A stretch of DNA of 64,000 nt from positions 166,062 to 230,061 of the forward strand of contig CAJMPW010000004.1 of assembly GCA_905215475.1 (NCBI GenBank), given 5' to 3'. Source of the stretch: CAG-103 sp905215475 (GTDB lineage: Bacteria; Bacillota; Clostridia; Oscillospirales; Oscillospiraceae). The notes beneath the pieces are model-generated. The model did no database searches and was not told the origin of the DNA. It saw only the letters and a program-made list of their open reading frames with translations. The position numbers and the translations under genes are program-made. Shown here one piece after another: positions 18,893 through 29,517 of the stretch (positions are counted from its first letter, which is position 1; each line of letters starts with the position of its first letter).

Positions 18893-18975
18893 GACGCGCT
18901 TTGACCGAAAAAACTTAAAAAATTCGAAGAAACTTTGCCGTATCTGTCAAGACGTTTTCTGACACAGCGACGCGC

Positions 18976-19010
18976 AAAAAAGCTGGCCGTTTCCGAAGAA
19001 ACGGCCGGCT
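18976..19010 (-). terminator. Terminator of the S-layer protein genes
   Basis: Stem GGCCGTTTC/GAAACGGCC on the minus strand with a six-U tail, about 40 bp after the stop of the 2425-aa gene. Confidence 0.85.
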
Positions 19011-19048
19011 CGCGTCAGGTTTGGTTTTCCTCCGCTGTCACACGCGGC

Positions 19049-22000
19049 TCATGCAGCAAAGTGCTTATACAGGAAGCACACGATCTGCGCGCGGGTGCAG
19101 CTGGCATTCGGGCTGAAGCAGTTGTTGCCGGTACCGCTGGTAATGCCTGCGGCAGCGGCCCATGCAACGGCTTCGGCATAGTACGCCGTCGGCGCAACAT
19201 CGTCAAACGACGTCGCATGTTCCACGGCCGGAGAGCCGGCATAGCGATACAGGAACATGATCGCCTGCGCACGGGTCACCTGCGCATTGGGGCTGAAGTG
19301 AGCTCTGCTGGTACCGCCGGTGATGCCCTTTGCGACCGCCCAGAGCACCGCCTGATAGTAATAATCATCCGTGGAGACATCCACGAAGGGGTTGTTCGTG
19401 GTCTCGGGCGTCGGTCTGCCGGCCGCGCACCACAGGAACATAATCGCCTGCGCACGGGTGCAGGTCATGTTGGGCGAGAAGTGCGTGCTGTCCGTGCCGC
19501 TGGTCACGCTTGCGCTAACGGCCCACTGGACGGCGTCGTAATACCAGGCATCCTCAGCCACGTCGTCAAAGACGATAGCGGGCTTGGTCTTTTCAAAAGT
19601 CACTGTGACAATCTCACTATTGAGACAGCCGTTCTTAACGGCGATGGCCTTGACCGTCGCCGACTCCGTCAGTTCGAAAGCGCCGGTATAAAGCGTGCTC
19701 TCCGTTGTCGGGTCGCTGCCGTCAGTCGTATAGTAGATGCTCGCGCCCTCAGTCGCGCAGGTGATCGTCACTGTCTGCGCATCGGTGAAGGAGCCGCCGT
19801 TCGGGTCAACAACCGGAATCGCAACCGATTCGGGCGCAGTCATCGCCGGCGCCTCTTCCTGACGCACGATTCCGTCAAGAATCCATGTGTCGATCACGAG
19901 AGAATCGTTCGAGCGAACCAGCAGCTTGAAGCCCGTAATCGCGTCATTGAGCGCCGACTGAAGCTGCTTTTGATCGCACTGATTGTCATTGAGCAGGTCG
20001 CGGAACGCTTCGCTTCTGAGCTCTGCGCCGGTCATGACAGCCGTTTCTTCAACGACGCCGGTATTGCCGAGCATAGTCACGTTCACGCCAACAGGCTTCT
20101 CCTCCGTGATCACCGTGTTGCCGGAGCGCATTTCCTGCTCTTTGTTGTAATAACCGTAGAGAATGGTGCCAATGGCCGTGTTGCGGCCGGCGATGCCGCC
20201 AATATCACCGGTATGATTTTTGCTGACCAGCTTCATATCCGCGTAGTTGTTGCCGGCCGTACCAGCCTGCATACCGGCAATGCCGCCGATGGTGGCAGCG
20301 TTGACATTGGCATCTGCGTAGATGCTGCCGATGGCGTAGCTGTTGGCAACAATGGCAAAACCGTCAATGCCAACAATGCCGCCGGCAAACGCGCTGGAGT
20401 TTGTGGAGACCACGGTAAGGTCGACCGTTGCACCGCAGTTGATGATGATGCTGTCGAAGCAGTAACCGGCAATGCCGCCGATCTGGCTCCAATCCTGCGC
20501 CTGATTGTAGATCGTACCGGAGACCGTGCAGTTATTGATGATGGAACCGCATCCGGTCTCGGTCTTATCCACAACACCCGCAATGATGCCGGCATAGGTG
20601 CGGTAATTATCCGAGCGCCGGTTGTAGATGCTGGCATCCACGACACCGAGATTCTGAATGATGCCGCCGTCCACATAAGCAAACAGGCCCACAGAGGCAT
20701 AGTCCGTCGGCGCGTCGCTGCTGCCGATGGTCATACCATAGATGCGGTGGTTCTGGCCGTCGAAAATGCCGGAAAAGTAGTGCGCGCCGCCGCTGCCGAC
20801 CGGCATCCACTGGGTTCCGGTGAGAATAATATCCGCAGTGAGTACGATGTACTCGCCCTCAAAATGCTCATCCTCGTTGACCGCCGCTGCAAATGCACGA
20901 AGCTGATCTGCCGTTTCGATCCGGTAAGGATCTTCCTTAGTGCCGGTGCCGCCGTCAAAAATGCTCGACGGATCCGCAGCATCGTAGCCGCTCGTGTCTC
21001 CGACCAGCGCCTTGCTTGCGGCAACAGACAGCGCCGACTTGAGCGTCTGGTCATCGTCCGTGCCGGACGCGGTGTCCTTCACGGTCTGGTCGTTGATCAG
21101 GGCCTCGAGAATCGCCGCAGCGTTGGCTGCGTCAAAATCGGCCGGGCTGACGATTTCAGCGGAGACGATCTTCTGATCCTCCACGGTGATGCGCACAACA
21201 ACCGTCTTGTTCTTATCGCGGCCATAGTACACGCCGTCCTTGTAATCGTAAGAAACCGGAGCATCCGGCCGCTCGACCGGAACATACGTGATCTGCGCAT
21301 CGGTGTCGCCGAACGTGACAACGCCGTCCTTGAGCGCCCACTGTTTGAGCGGCGCGGAAATGTCATCGCCGGAAACCGGGAACTCGGCAAAGTTGCCGTT
21401 CAGACGATCAACGAGCGCCTGAGCCGTCATATCGGCCGCAGGCAGCGCCGCAACGCCGCTGACAAGCGAACCGGACATATAGTCGCCGTCCTCATTGTAA
21501 CCGGCCGCTACCAGCGTGCCGAACGGGACAACCGGGTCGATCGCCAGCTCAGCGATGGTGAGCTTGGCACTGTCGCTGTAGTAGCTGTCGAAGCTCTCGC
21601 TGATTGCCGTAGCCATGCCGCCAATCGCGCCGACGTTCTTGGTCCAGGAGCGTGCGGTCAGGTCGCACAGACTGTAGCAGTTGGCAATGGTGCCAGCCTG
21701 GCAGCCGGCGATGCCGCCGAGGTAAATCACGCCGCCGTCATCGACGTTGCGGTTGGTCTCACCAGAGATGACACCAAGTGCGTAACAGTTGGCAATGATG
21801 CCAAATGCGTTCATGCCCGCAATACCGCCGGCTTCCGCGTTGGCCGTGTTGCAATAGGCATCCACATGGACATTGACCCAGCTGTTGAGGATCTCACTGG
21901 CCTGGCTGTAACCAACGAGTCCGCCAGAAAAGCAGTTGTTCTGATACTGACCTTCCTGCGTTTTGACAACGACCGTGCCGGTTGCCCAGCAGTGATTCAC

Positions 22001-25000
22001 GGTGGACTGATTGCTGTAGCCGCTGATGATGCCCGCAAACACGGACTCTTTACCGGTCACGTAAAGGCTGGCATTTTCCAGGCCGAGATTCTCCACGCGG
22101 GCGTAGTTCGTCAGGCCGGCAAAGAAGCCATAGTACATCCACTGCGCCGTATCGAGGACAGGCGCGGCCTCCGTGCCGATCGTCATGCCGGTAATCTTGT
22201 GGCCGCAGCCGTTAAAGTTGCCCGCGAAGAGACGCATACCCTTCTCCGTATGCCCAATCGGCGTCCACGCTTCTCCGGAAAGATCCAGGTCCGCGCCGAG
22301 CGCAATATACTTTCCGGAATAGCCCGTCGTCAGGAAGGAATCATGGAATGCACGAAGCTGCGCAACCGTCTGGATGATCCAGGGATCCTCCTGAGTGCCC
22401 TTGCCGCTGGCAAAGATCGCATCGGGGCCTTCCTGCTCCACATAGGGTTTGTCGCTGAGAACGGTCTTGGCATTGTCCGCCGTCCAACCATACCAGACGG
22501 TGGGATAACGGGCTTCCAGCCAGGATGCAGCGCGGTCTGCTTCGTCGATCAGCCACTGCTTGTCGCTGGCAAGGCTGGCCTTGTTCAGTCCCTCGTTCAT
22601 CGTGTCAGCAAAGATTGCAGCGCCGGTGTCCGCGCCCACAATCTGATTTGTAGCGCTGTTGTTAGCGTTGCACACGCCGAAAGCAGCAGTCGTCAGCGCC
22701 GCGCCATTTTCCTGCAGGGCCGCGCTCTGGTTATAGCTGCAGCGGACTGCATAACCCATGGACAGCTCGCCGGCAAATGCGCCAACGGCTGGTGTATTGG
22801 CCTTCACCGTATTGACCAGCGTAACGTTTCCGGCTGCATAGCAGTTCTGGAACACGCCGGCCGCCTGTCCGGCAAAGCCGCCGGCCTTTCCGCTCAGATT
22901 GGCGATCATGTTATCGCCGTCCGCAGTCACATCGCCGAGCGCTGCGCAGTTGGCATACAGCGACACCAGCGAGCAGCCAACCAGACCGCCTGCAATTGCA
23001 AACGTGACAGACGATTTCGCAGAAACCGCAACATCCGTCAGGCAGTTGGTAACGCTCCAGCCCTGATAGGCATAGCCAATCACGCCGCCTGCTTGTGCCT
23101 GACCGCTGGCGCAATTGGCTGCGATGCGGCCACCAATAACCGAGCAGTGATCGATCCGGATATCATTGCCGGTGCGATTCGCGCCGCCGACCAGACCGCC
23201 CGCAAAGGCGACAACCGGATAGCTCTGCGAGTCTTCTGCGTTCGAATAGACATTGACATTCCGCAGGTGCAGATTGGAGATCTGCGCGTTGTCCGCCAGC
23301 ACGTCAAAGAATCCGGCAGAACCGAGCGTATAGGGTGCCGCTGCCGTTCCGACCGTCACGTTGGAAACGGTGTGGTTCCGACCGTCAAAGGAACCGGCGA
23401 AGCTGTGGATCGGTGTCCACGCTCCAGCGAGGGTAATATCTGCATCCAGCGCGACAAACTGCCCCGCATAGTCGACTGCATTGTCGCCGATGGTGGTTGC
23501 GGCGAACGCGCGCAGCTGCGCCTCCGTCTCAATGAGGAACGGATCCGCCTGCGTGCCGGTGCCGGAAGCAAAGACGCGCGGCGTCTCAACGCCGATAAGC
23601 ACCTTACCGTCCACCGCGCCCCAGCTCTGCCAGGCCGCCGGACGCATGGCCGCAAGGCCCTCGGCCGTGTAACCGGAGAATTTGCCGCTGCTGATGAGGT
23701 ATTCATCCGCCGCCGCGAGGCCCTCGGCGGAAACGCCCTGATTCATGACGGCAGCAAAAGCGTCGTTCGTAACGTCCTTCTGCGCCGTAATCTTGTTGTA
23801 GTTGATGCCATTGTACCAGCTGTCGGGCGTCTTGCCGACCGCGACAGGATCTTTGTGCGCGCCGTTGACGGTGCATACCGCTTTGCTGCTGTAGTGGCTG
23901 TCCACGACGGCGCTGCCGCTCTGTTCGCCGATCAGCATACCGGCATAGGCGTCATATTCGCTGCTGGCATTTGTCATGGTGACATTGCCGGCGGCATAGC
24001 AGTTTTCCGTCAGGTATGGGGCCGAGGCGATCAGGCCGCCCGCTCTGCTGCGATTATACTGCAGGCTGTTGCCGCTGACGGCAACATCGCCGAGCGCAGC
24101 ACAGTTGCCGACAAAGCTGCTGCTTCCGAACGAACCAACCAGACCGCCGGCAGCAACCGCGTACTTTGTGCTGCTTCCGCTGACAGCAATGTCTGCATAG
24201 GAGTTTGTCACACGGCTGTCGTTGCCGAGCATACCGGCCAGACCGCCGACAAGCACATTGCTGCTCGAAGCAGCGGAAACAATGCTGCCCGTGACCGAGC
24301 AGTTATCAATCACAGTGTTCGCCCCGGCGTCCGCGCCGCCGACCAGACCGCCGACGTAAAGTCTCGCCACCGCACTGCTGCTGACATAGACAGCCACATC
24401 CGTGAGCATGAGGTTTTTGACCGTCGCACCCTTTGCGAGCGAGTCAAAGAAGCCGACGGACGACTGATCCAGCGGTGCCGCCTCCGTGCCCATGGTCACA
24501 CCGGAAACGGTGTGTCCATTGCCGTCAAAGCTACCGGCAAAATTGTGGATCGGCGTCCACGCATCCGTGAGCGCGATGTCCGCATCCAGCTGGAAATACA
24601 GATTGCGCGTGACGAGCTTGCCCGCCTGCGTAGCTGCTGCGAAGCCGCTAAGCTGCGCAGCCGTCGCAATGCGGTAAGGATCCGCCTGCGTGCCCTCACC
24701 ACCGGCAAAATAATCACTCGGATCCACCGGAGCAATGGCGCTCTCGCCGGTCGGCAGCAGACGGCCGCCTTCGGTCTGCCAGCCGTTCCAGCCGTTTTCG
24801 CTCATGCTCATGAAGGTATCCATCGTGATGGTGTTGAGAAGGGCGATATCCTTGCCGGAGAAATAGGCCTGCGCATCCGCGAGCGCTTCTTCCGTAAGTG
24901 CAGCCGCAAGCTTGGCGGAAAGCGTACCGTCCGCAAACTGTGCCGCCGTCAGGCCTTCGCATTTTTCATTCTCACTGGGCAGATAGTTGATGCCGCTATA

Positions 25001-26326
25001 GCCATTGGCAACCTGCTCTGCGACTGCATCGCCGCCGTAATACGTCTGCCCGGCTTCCTCGTTAAACCAGCACTGATAGCCAGCAGCCATGTAAGACGTG
25101 CCGCCGGCGATGCCGCCAATCGAAACGTCCGCGCCATCCTCATAAGACTGCGCATCCGCATGCAGCGTCATATCGGAATAGCAGGCATAGATCGCGCCGC
25201 TGCTATAACCAACAATACCACCGGCACCGTACATCATCTGCGCATTGCAGTTGTTTTCAATGCTGCCAAACGCTGCGCAGTTGATCACAGCGGAGTTGTT
25301 GCCCGTCCAGCCGACGATGCCGCCCGCGCCGGTATCACTGCCATTGGCAGCGATCTGCACGTCCGCCCAGGTGTTGCACACCAGGCTCTTGCCGCCGCCG
25401 TTGCCGACGACGCCGCCGACGTAGGTATAGGTGTTATCACCGGCCGCATCGCTGACGATCGTGCCGCTGACCCAGCAGCCGTCGATCACGCTGCTCTCGC
25501 CGGTGCCGGCCGCCAGAATGGCAACCGCGGGGTCGGCATCCGTGGTCTTGTTGTTGATGAACGCATCCTCGACGCCGAGGTTGCGGATCGCGCCGCCCTG
25601 GCCGACAAGGCCGAAGAGACCGGCATACTCGTACGCGGCGGGCTCGGCCTTCGTGCCGATGGTCAGGCCGGCGATCGTGTGGTTATCGCCGTTGAAGATA
25701 CCGTTGAAGCTGCCGTTGTCGCCGCCGATCGGCATCCAGCTCTCGCCGGTGAGGTCAAGATCCTCGTCGAGCGTGACGTACTGGCTCTTGTAGGTCTCAC
25801 CGCCGTTGACTGAGGCCGCAAACGCCTTGAGCTGATCGACCGTGCGGATCAGATACGGATCGGACTTCGCGCCGGTGCCGGCAGCAAAAATGCTGCCCTC
25901 CGGCTGCTCAGGCTCCGTGACGAGCGCTTTGCTCAGCGCATCGTTGACCGCGGCCTTGACACCGTTGCTGCTCTTGGTTGCACCGGTAATACCGTCAATC
26001 TCCGTACCATTGGCCTTTACGATCTTGTCAAAGAGCGAGGCAACGTCCTTCGAGTCCCAGTAAGACTGCTTGTCCTGGCTGACAAGCTCTACATTGGCAA
26101 TCTTGCCGTCCGCAATCGTTACTTTGACTTTGATCTCGCCGTCCCGATAGCCCTTTCCGGTGCCCTCATAGACACCGTCTTTGTAGGTCGCGCCCCGAAG
26201 TGCGTGCTCTGCGGTCAGGTCGCCGTCTGCGCCGGTGTCCACGGCATAGGCCGGGAGCGCGCAGCCGACGAGCATGACCACCAGCAGCACCAAGGACAGG
26301 AGCCGTTTGGTGAATGTCTTGTTCAT
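19049..26326 (-). CDS. Giant S-layer-anchored protein with FMN-binding domain and five GLUG-type beta-helix blocks
   Basis: 2425 aa. A signal peptide ends near ALPAYA (residue 28). An FMN_bind domain (about 46-137) carries DGITGATKSS, so Thr117 is the expected site of covalent FMN attachment by an ApbE transferase. Five large blocks follow, starting near 147, 537, 915, 1305 and 1788. Each opens FxxGxGTxxDPYxIxT and holds GLUG-like turns. A second FMN_bind-like domain (about 1692-1778) lacks the SGAT motif. Then come a chitobiase C-terminal-like domain (DGSDPTTEST, about 2165-2249) and three SLH repeats (2252-2425) that bind pyruvylated wall polymer. Surface location is secure; function is inferred as adhesin or flavin-bearing surface protein. 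Confidence 0.88.
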   Translation of the reverse strand: MNKTFTKRLLSLVLLVVMLVGCALPAYAVDTGADGDLTAEHALRGATYKDGVYEGTGKGYRDGEIKVKVTIADGKIANVELVSQDKQSYWDSKDVASLFDKIVKANGTEIDGITGATKSSNGVKAAVNDALSKALVTEPEQPEGSIFAAGTGAKSDPYLIRTVDQLKAFAASVNGGETYKSQYVTLDEDLDLTGESWMPIGGDNGSFNGIFNGDNHTIAGLTIGTKAEPAAYEYAGLFGLVGQGGAIRNLGVEDAFINNKTTDADPAVAILAAGTGESSVIDGCWVSGTIVSDAAGDNTYTYVGGVVGNGGGKSLVCNTWADVQIAANGSDTGAGGIVGWTGNNSAVINCAAFGSIENNCNAQMMYGAGGIVGYSSGAIYACYSDMTLHADAQSYEDGADVSIGGIAGGTSYMAAGYQCWFNEEAGQTYYGGDAVAEQVANGYSGINYLPSENEKCEGLTAAQFADGTLSAKLAAALTEEALADAQAYFSGKDIALLNTITMDTFMSMSENGWNGWQTEGGRLLPTGESAIAPVDPSDYFAGGEGTQADPYRIATAAQLSGFAAATQAGKLVTRNLYFQLDADIALTDAWTPIHNFAGSFDGNGHTVSGVTMGTEAAPLDQSSVGFFDSLAKGATVKNLMLTDVAVYVSSSAVARLYVGGLVGGADAGANTVIDNCSVTGSIVSAASSSNVLVGGLAGMLGNDSRVTNSYADIAVSGSSTKYAVAAGGLVGSFGSSSFVGNCAALGDVAVSGNSLQYNRSRAGGLIASAPYLTENCYAAGNVTMTNASSEYDAYAGMLIGEQSGSAVVDSHYSSKAVCTVNGAHKDPVAVGKTPDSWYNGINYNKITAQKDVTNDAFAAVMNQGVSAEGLAAADEYLISSGKFSGYTAEGLAAMRPAAWQSWGAVDGKVLIGVETPRVFASGTGTQADPFLIETEAQLRAFAATTIGDNAVDYAGQFVALDADITLAGAWTPIHSFAGSFDGRNHTVSNVTVGTAAAPYTLGSAGFFDVLADNAQISNLHLRNVNVYSNAEDSQSYPVVAFAGGLVGGANRTGNDIRIDHCSVIGGRIAANCASGQAQAGGVIGYAYQGWSVTNCLTDVAVSAKSSVTFAIAGGLVGCSLVSLYANCAALGDVTADGDNMIANLSGKAGGFAGQAAGVFQNCYAAGNVTLVNTVKANTPAVGAFAGELSMGYAVRCSYNQSAALQENGAALTTAAFGVCNANNSATNQIVGADTGAAIFADTMNEGLNKASLASDKQWLIDEADRAASWLEARYPTVWYGWTADNAKTVLSDKPYVEQEGPDAIFASGKGTQEDPWIIQTVAQLRAFHDSFLTTGYSGKYIALGADLDLSGEAWTPIGHTEKGMRLFAGNFNGCGHKITGMTIGTEAAPVLDTAQWMYYGFFAGLTNYARVENLGLENASLYVTGKESVFAGIISGYSNQSTVNHCWATGTVVVKTQEGQYQNNCFSGGLVGYSQASEILNSWVNVHVDAYCNTANAEAGGIAGMNAFGIIANCYALGVISGETNRNVDDGGVIYLGGIAGCQAGTIANCYSLCDLTARSWTKNVGAIGGMATAISESFDSYYSDSAKLTIAELAIDPVVPFGTLVAAGYNEDGDYMSGSLVSGVAALPAADMTAQALVDRLNGNFAEFPVSGDDISAPLKQWALKDGVVTFGDTDAQITYVPVERPDAPVSYDYKDGVYYGRDKNKTVVVRITVEDQKIVSAEIVSPADFDAANAAAILEALINDQTVKDTASGTDDDQTLKSALSVAASKALVGDTSGYDAADPSSIFDGGTGTKEDPYRIETADQLRAFAAAVNEDEHFEGEYIVLTADIILTGTQWMPVGSGGAHYFSGIFDGQNHRIYGMTIGSSDAPTDYASVGLFAYVDGGIIQNLGVVDASIYNRRSDNYRTYAGIIAGVVDKTETGCGSIINNCTVSGTIYNQAQDWSQIGGIAGYCFDSIIINCGATVDLTVVSTNSSAFAGGIVGIDGFAIVANSYAIGSIYADANVNAATIGGIAGMQAGTAGNNYADMKLVSKNHTGDIGGIAGRNTAIGTILYGYYNKEQEMRSGNTVITEEKPVGVNVTMLGNTGVVEETAVMTGAELRSEAFRDLLNDNQCDQKQLQSALNDAITGFKLLVRSNDSLVIDTWILDGIVRQEEAPAMTAPESVAIPVVDPNGGSFTDAQTVTITCATEGASIYYTTDGSDPTTESTLYTGAFELTESATVKAIAVKNGCLNSEIVTVTFEKTKPAIVFDDVAEDAWYYDAVQWAVSASVTSGTDSTHFSPNMTCTRAQAIMFLWCAAGRPTPETTNNPFVDVSTDDYYYQAVLWAVAKGITGGTSRAHFSPNAQVTRAQAIMFLYRYAGSPAVEHATSFDDVAPTAYYAEAVAWAAAAGITSGTGNNCFSPNASCTRAQIVCFLYKHFAA

Positions 26327-26432
26327 GTGTTGGTGATTACCTCCTGAAATAATATAGAACGATACAGTGTTGTCGTCTCGGTGGATCTTTGTGCAGCCTC
26401 ACCTTCCCTTTCTGCCGGCCGCTTTCGGCCGT

Positions 26433-29400
26433 TCACGTATGAAATTGCTGATACAGAAATGTCACGATCTGCGCGCGGGTACAGGGGGCTGCGGGCGAGA
26501 ACTGATGGTTGCCCGTGCCGCCCGTGATGCTGTTTGCGGCAGCCCAGCGCACCGCGTTGGCATAATAAGCATCTGCCGGAACATCGGAGAACGTCTCCCC
26601 CGCCGGCGCCTCCGGGCTGCTCGCCGCGCGCCACTGCATGGTGACTGCCTGCGCGCGCGTCACGGTCATGTCCGGGGAAAAGGTCGTGGGGCTCGTACCG
26701 CCGGTAATGCCGGCTTCCGTCGCCCAGCAGAGGGCTTTGTAGAAATAATCGCGCACCGACACATCCGTAAACGGGACGGTCGTCGTCTTCGGCGCCGGGT
26801 CGCCGGCGGCATGCCAGAGGAAGGTCACGATCTGGGCACGCGTGCACGTCAGGTTCGGGCCGAAGCGGTCGGCAGCGACGCCGGCCGTGATCCCGCAGCG
26901 CGCGGCCCAGCAGACCGCGTCGTGGTAGTAGGCACCGTCCGCAACGTCCACAAACGTGGTGACCGGTTTCAGCGCACCGCAGCGGATGCAGGCGCCATTT
27001 TTATACGTATGGCCGAGCGCGTCACCGGCCGCGACCGTCTGCGTGTTGCTGACGGCGCCGCAGCGGTCACACCGGACGTAATACCGCGCGGGCTCCGTGC
27101 AGGTCGCTGGCTGTGCACACACATCGGAAGCTGTGCTGCCGAACGCGTGGCCAAGCGGTTTCAGTTCGTCGCGGTAGGTTCCGCCGCAGACGGCGCAGGT
27201 GTATTCCACCCAGCCGGGCTCCGTGCAGGTTGCCGCCTGACGGCCGGACTCGGCGTACTGGTGGTCATGGGCGGTTTGCAGCGCCGTGGTGTACCACAGG
27301 CCGCTGTCCTCGCCGCGGTAGAGCGTCAGCGGCGTCTCGTCGCCGCGGACGCAGCGGAAGTATTGCTTATCCGCGCAATATTGCAGACTACGTGCCTGAA
27401 ACCGGGCATTTTGAATGACAATATGGCCGTCCTGCCAGCTGATGATCCAGCGGGCGTAGCTGCTGCTGCCGTCCACGGCGGAATTGAGCTGGTCGGTGTT
27501 TGAGCGGCAGGCCAGATACACCGATGACATTGCCCCGCCGAGGCGAATCGTGTACTGCTCCGTGCCGGCCACGCGCGTAATCTGCACCGTGTATGTGCCG
27601 GAGACGCCGGAGACATTGCCGCTCTCGTCCACGCGGATGCCCGTGCTCTCCAGCGGCACGGCGGCAGCGGCGCTGCCGAGCTCCGAGCCGGTGATCGCAC
27701 CGTCGCAGCGCAGGACGCTGTCCGCACCGCGCAGGACATACGTCCCGCTCCAGTCATCGGCCGCGGCCGTCACGGCGGAGAACGCAGGCGTGCGCCCATC
27801 CGGCGTGGCAAAGTACTGATAGAGCGCATAAAGCGTCGTCTCTGCACCCGTGACGTCATAGCTTTCCCCGGCGCGCAGCACCTGCGTGCTCACGACCGGC
27901 GTCTCGACCGGCTCGGTCGTCCAGCCGACGAAGTGGTAATCCTGCGCATCGGCCGCAGGCGTGCCCGTCGGCTGCGGCAGTGTGATCGGGTCGCCGATGT
28001 ATCCGGCGGCATCCGCCTGTGTCACGCCGTCCGGCACGGAGAAGTGCACGGTTGCCGGCGTCTTGGCATCGAAGTGGATCGTCACCTTGCAGTCCTGCCG
28101 CAGGGCGGAGACGCGGAACGTATCGCCGTCCTGCCGCACGGTCGCCGCGCCCTCGGGCGTGACGGTGTAGCCGGAGGCGTAATAGCCCGTCTTGGCGTTG
28201 GCCGTGATGGTCATGCCGCGCTGCGTGACGGTGCCGCGCTCCGGTGTGTCAGTGTCCGCCGTCAGGTCATAGCGGTCGAGCAGCGCCCAGCCGGAGTTGA
28301 CGCTCTGCAGCTCGTCCACGTTGCCGTGGCCGGGGTAGGTATCATCGGCGGAAACGACGATCGGGAATGCGGCGCGACCGCGCTGCGCGGACTCCAGTGT
28401 CGTCATCTGATAGCTGCTGGGCATGCCGTTGGCCTGACAGATCTGCGGTGAATAGTCCCACGAACCGCAGGACGCCTTCATATCCGCGATTGCCTCGGCG
28501 ACCGTGCTGCCGCCGAGCAGACTGTCAAAAAACGTCGCTTCAAACGTGTAGTCGCCAACGAACGTGACCGACTGGCTGTAACCGTAGACAACGCCGAGGC
28601 CACGATCCATGAGCGGCTGCTCCAGACCGTCAGTCGCCATGCCGAGGCAAATTGCCATCCAGAGCAGGCCGTTGTTGGCCTGCGCATCCGCATCCATGTG
28701 GTCAGCAATGACCGTACCGTCCACGAGGAAATACTTCATGCTGCTGCTCGAGCTGCTGTAAACGGCGTGGCCGCCGTCATAATCCGCCTTGGTCAGACCC
28801 TCACCGGTCTGCAGGCACAGGTACGACGTTGTGGCGCCCGAAGTATAATCATCGCCGTTTTCATAGTCGGTCGAGCCGTGCGAGTCGAAGATGACCAGGC
28901 CACCGTCCGTGATCGCGTCCGCAACGGCATCGATCGTCGCCGCGTCGCCCTTATAATAGTGGTAGGTGCCCTCGGACGCCTGCGCCACGCGCTGGGCTTC
29001 TTTCTGGTACTGCTCCGTGAAACTGCGGTCAATGCCGTAGTACGGCTGGAACAGGTACACGTCGCGCCCATGCTGTGTGCCGCGCGCGGCATAGACGGTC
29101 GTCTGCGTGTCGGGCGTATCGTCGGCCACGGGCTCGGCCTCCGCCGCGATCTGCTCGAGGCGCGGAGAGTAGGCGCAGGCGATGCCCTGCTCCGTCATCC
29201 ACGTGACCTGCTCGCCGCTTGTCTGCACCGAGCCGGGCACGACCGTGTCCTGCGCATCGAGATAATCACAGATGGCCTGTGTGCGGCCGTCCGCGGATGT
29301 GCCGCGCTGCGCCGCCGTCTCCTGCACGTCATCGAGTGCGTCGAACAGCGTGTCCGCGACGGCATAGTCTGCCGCCGTGAGCGTGTTGTCCGCACCGCTG

Positions 29401-29486
29401 TCGGCGGCAAATGCCGTGACCATCAGCGACAGCAGCACGGCAACCGCCAGAAGCACCGACAACATGCGTTTGAATCGTTGCTGCAT
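26433..29486 (-). CDS. S-layer-anchored surface protein with possible clan-CD cysteine peptidase core
   Basis: 1017 aa. A signal peptide ends at TAFAAD. Residues 130-370 look like a gingipain/clostripain-type fold: a strand ending in VIFDSHG (His203) and a second ending in LLWMAICLGM (Cys280), the His-Gly and small-Cys arrangement of clan CD. A Listeria-Bacteroides-like beta repeat follows (HFVGWTTEP), then a lectin-like region, then CxxC-paired repeats (CTEPGWVEYTCAVCGG, CDRCGAVS, CIRCGA), and three SLH repeats at the C-terminus. Peptidase activity is an inference from two motifs only. It lies 106 bp upstream of the giant SLH gene and may share its transcript. Confidence 0.82.
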   Translation of the reverse strand: MQQRFKRMLSVLLAVAVLLSLMVTAFAADSGADNTLTAADYAVADTLFDALDDVQETAAQRGTSADGRTQAICDYLDAQDTVVPGSVQTSGEQVTWMTEQGIACAYSPRLEQIAAEAEPVADDTPDTQTTVYAARGTQHGRDVYLFQPYYGIDRSFTEQYQKEAQRVAQASEGTYHYYKGDAATIDAVADAITDGGLVIFDSHGSTDYENGDDYTSGATTSYLCLQTGEGLTKADYDGGHAVYSSSSSSMKYFLVDGTVIADHMDADAQANNGLLWMAICLGMATDGLEQPLMDRGLGVVYGYSQSVTFVGDYTFEATFFDSLLGGSTVAEAIADMKASCGSWDYSPQICQANGMPSSYQMTTLESAQRGRAAFPIVVSADDTYPGHGNVDELQSVNSGWALLDRYDLTADTDTPERGTVTQRGMTITANAKTGYYASGYTVTPEGAATVRQDGDTFRVSALRQDCKVTIHFDAKTPATVHFSVPDGVTQADAAGYIGDPITLPQPTGTPAADAQDYHFVGWTTEPVETPVVSTQVLRAGESYDVTGAETTLYALYQYFATPDGRTPAFSAVTAAADDWSGTYVLRGADSVLRCDGAITGSELGSAAAAVPLESTGIRVDESGNVSGVSGTYTVQITRVAGTEQYTIRLGGAMSSVYLACRSNTDQLNSAVDGSSSYARWIISWQDGHIVIQNARFQARSLQYCADKQYFRCVRGDETPLTLYRGEDSGLWYTTALQTAHDHQYAESGRQAATCTEPGWVEYTCAVCGGTYRDELKPLGHAFGSTASDVCAQPATCTEPARYYVRCDRCGAVSNTQTVAAGDALGHTYKNGACIRCGALKPVTTFVDVADGAYYHDAVCWAARCGITAGVAADRFGPNLTCTRAQIVTFLWHAAGDPAPKTTTVPFTDVSVRDYFYKALCWATEAGITGGTSPTTFSPDMTVTRAQAVTMQWRAASSPEAPAGETFSDVPADAYYANAVRWAAANSITGGTGNHQFSPAAPCTRAQIVTFLYQQFHT

Positions 29487-29517
29487 GAAGGTATCCTCCT
29501 AATCGTTTGCGTTTAAA

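Noticed and set aside
18935..25813. Open frame of 2292 codons on the plus strand over the giant SLH gene
   Set aside because: It is exactly antisense to the repeat-rich surface protein. The minus-strand frame has a signal peptide, domain order and RBS; the plus frame has none.
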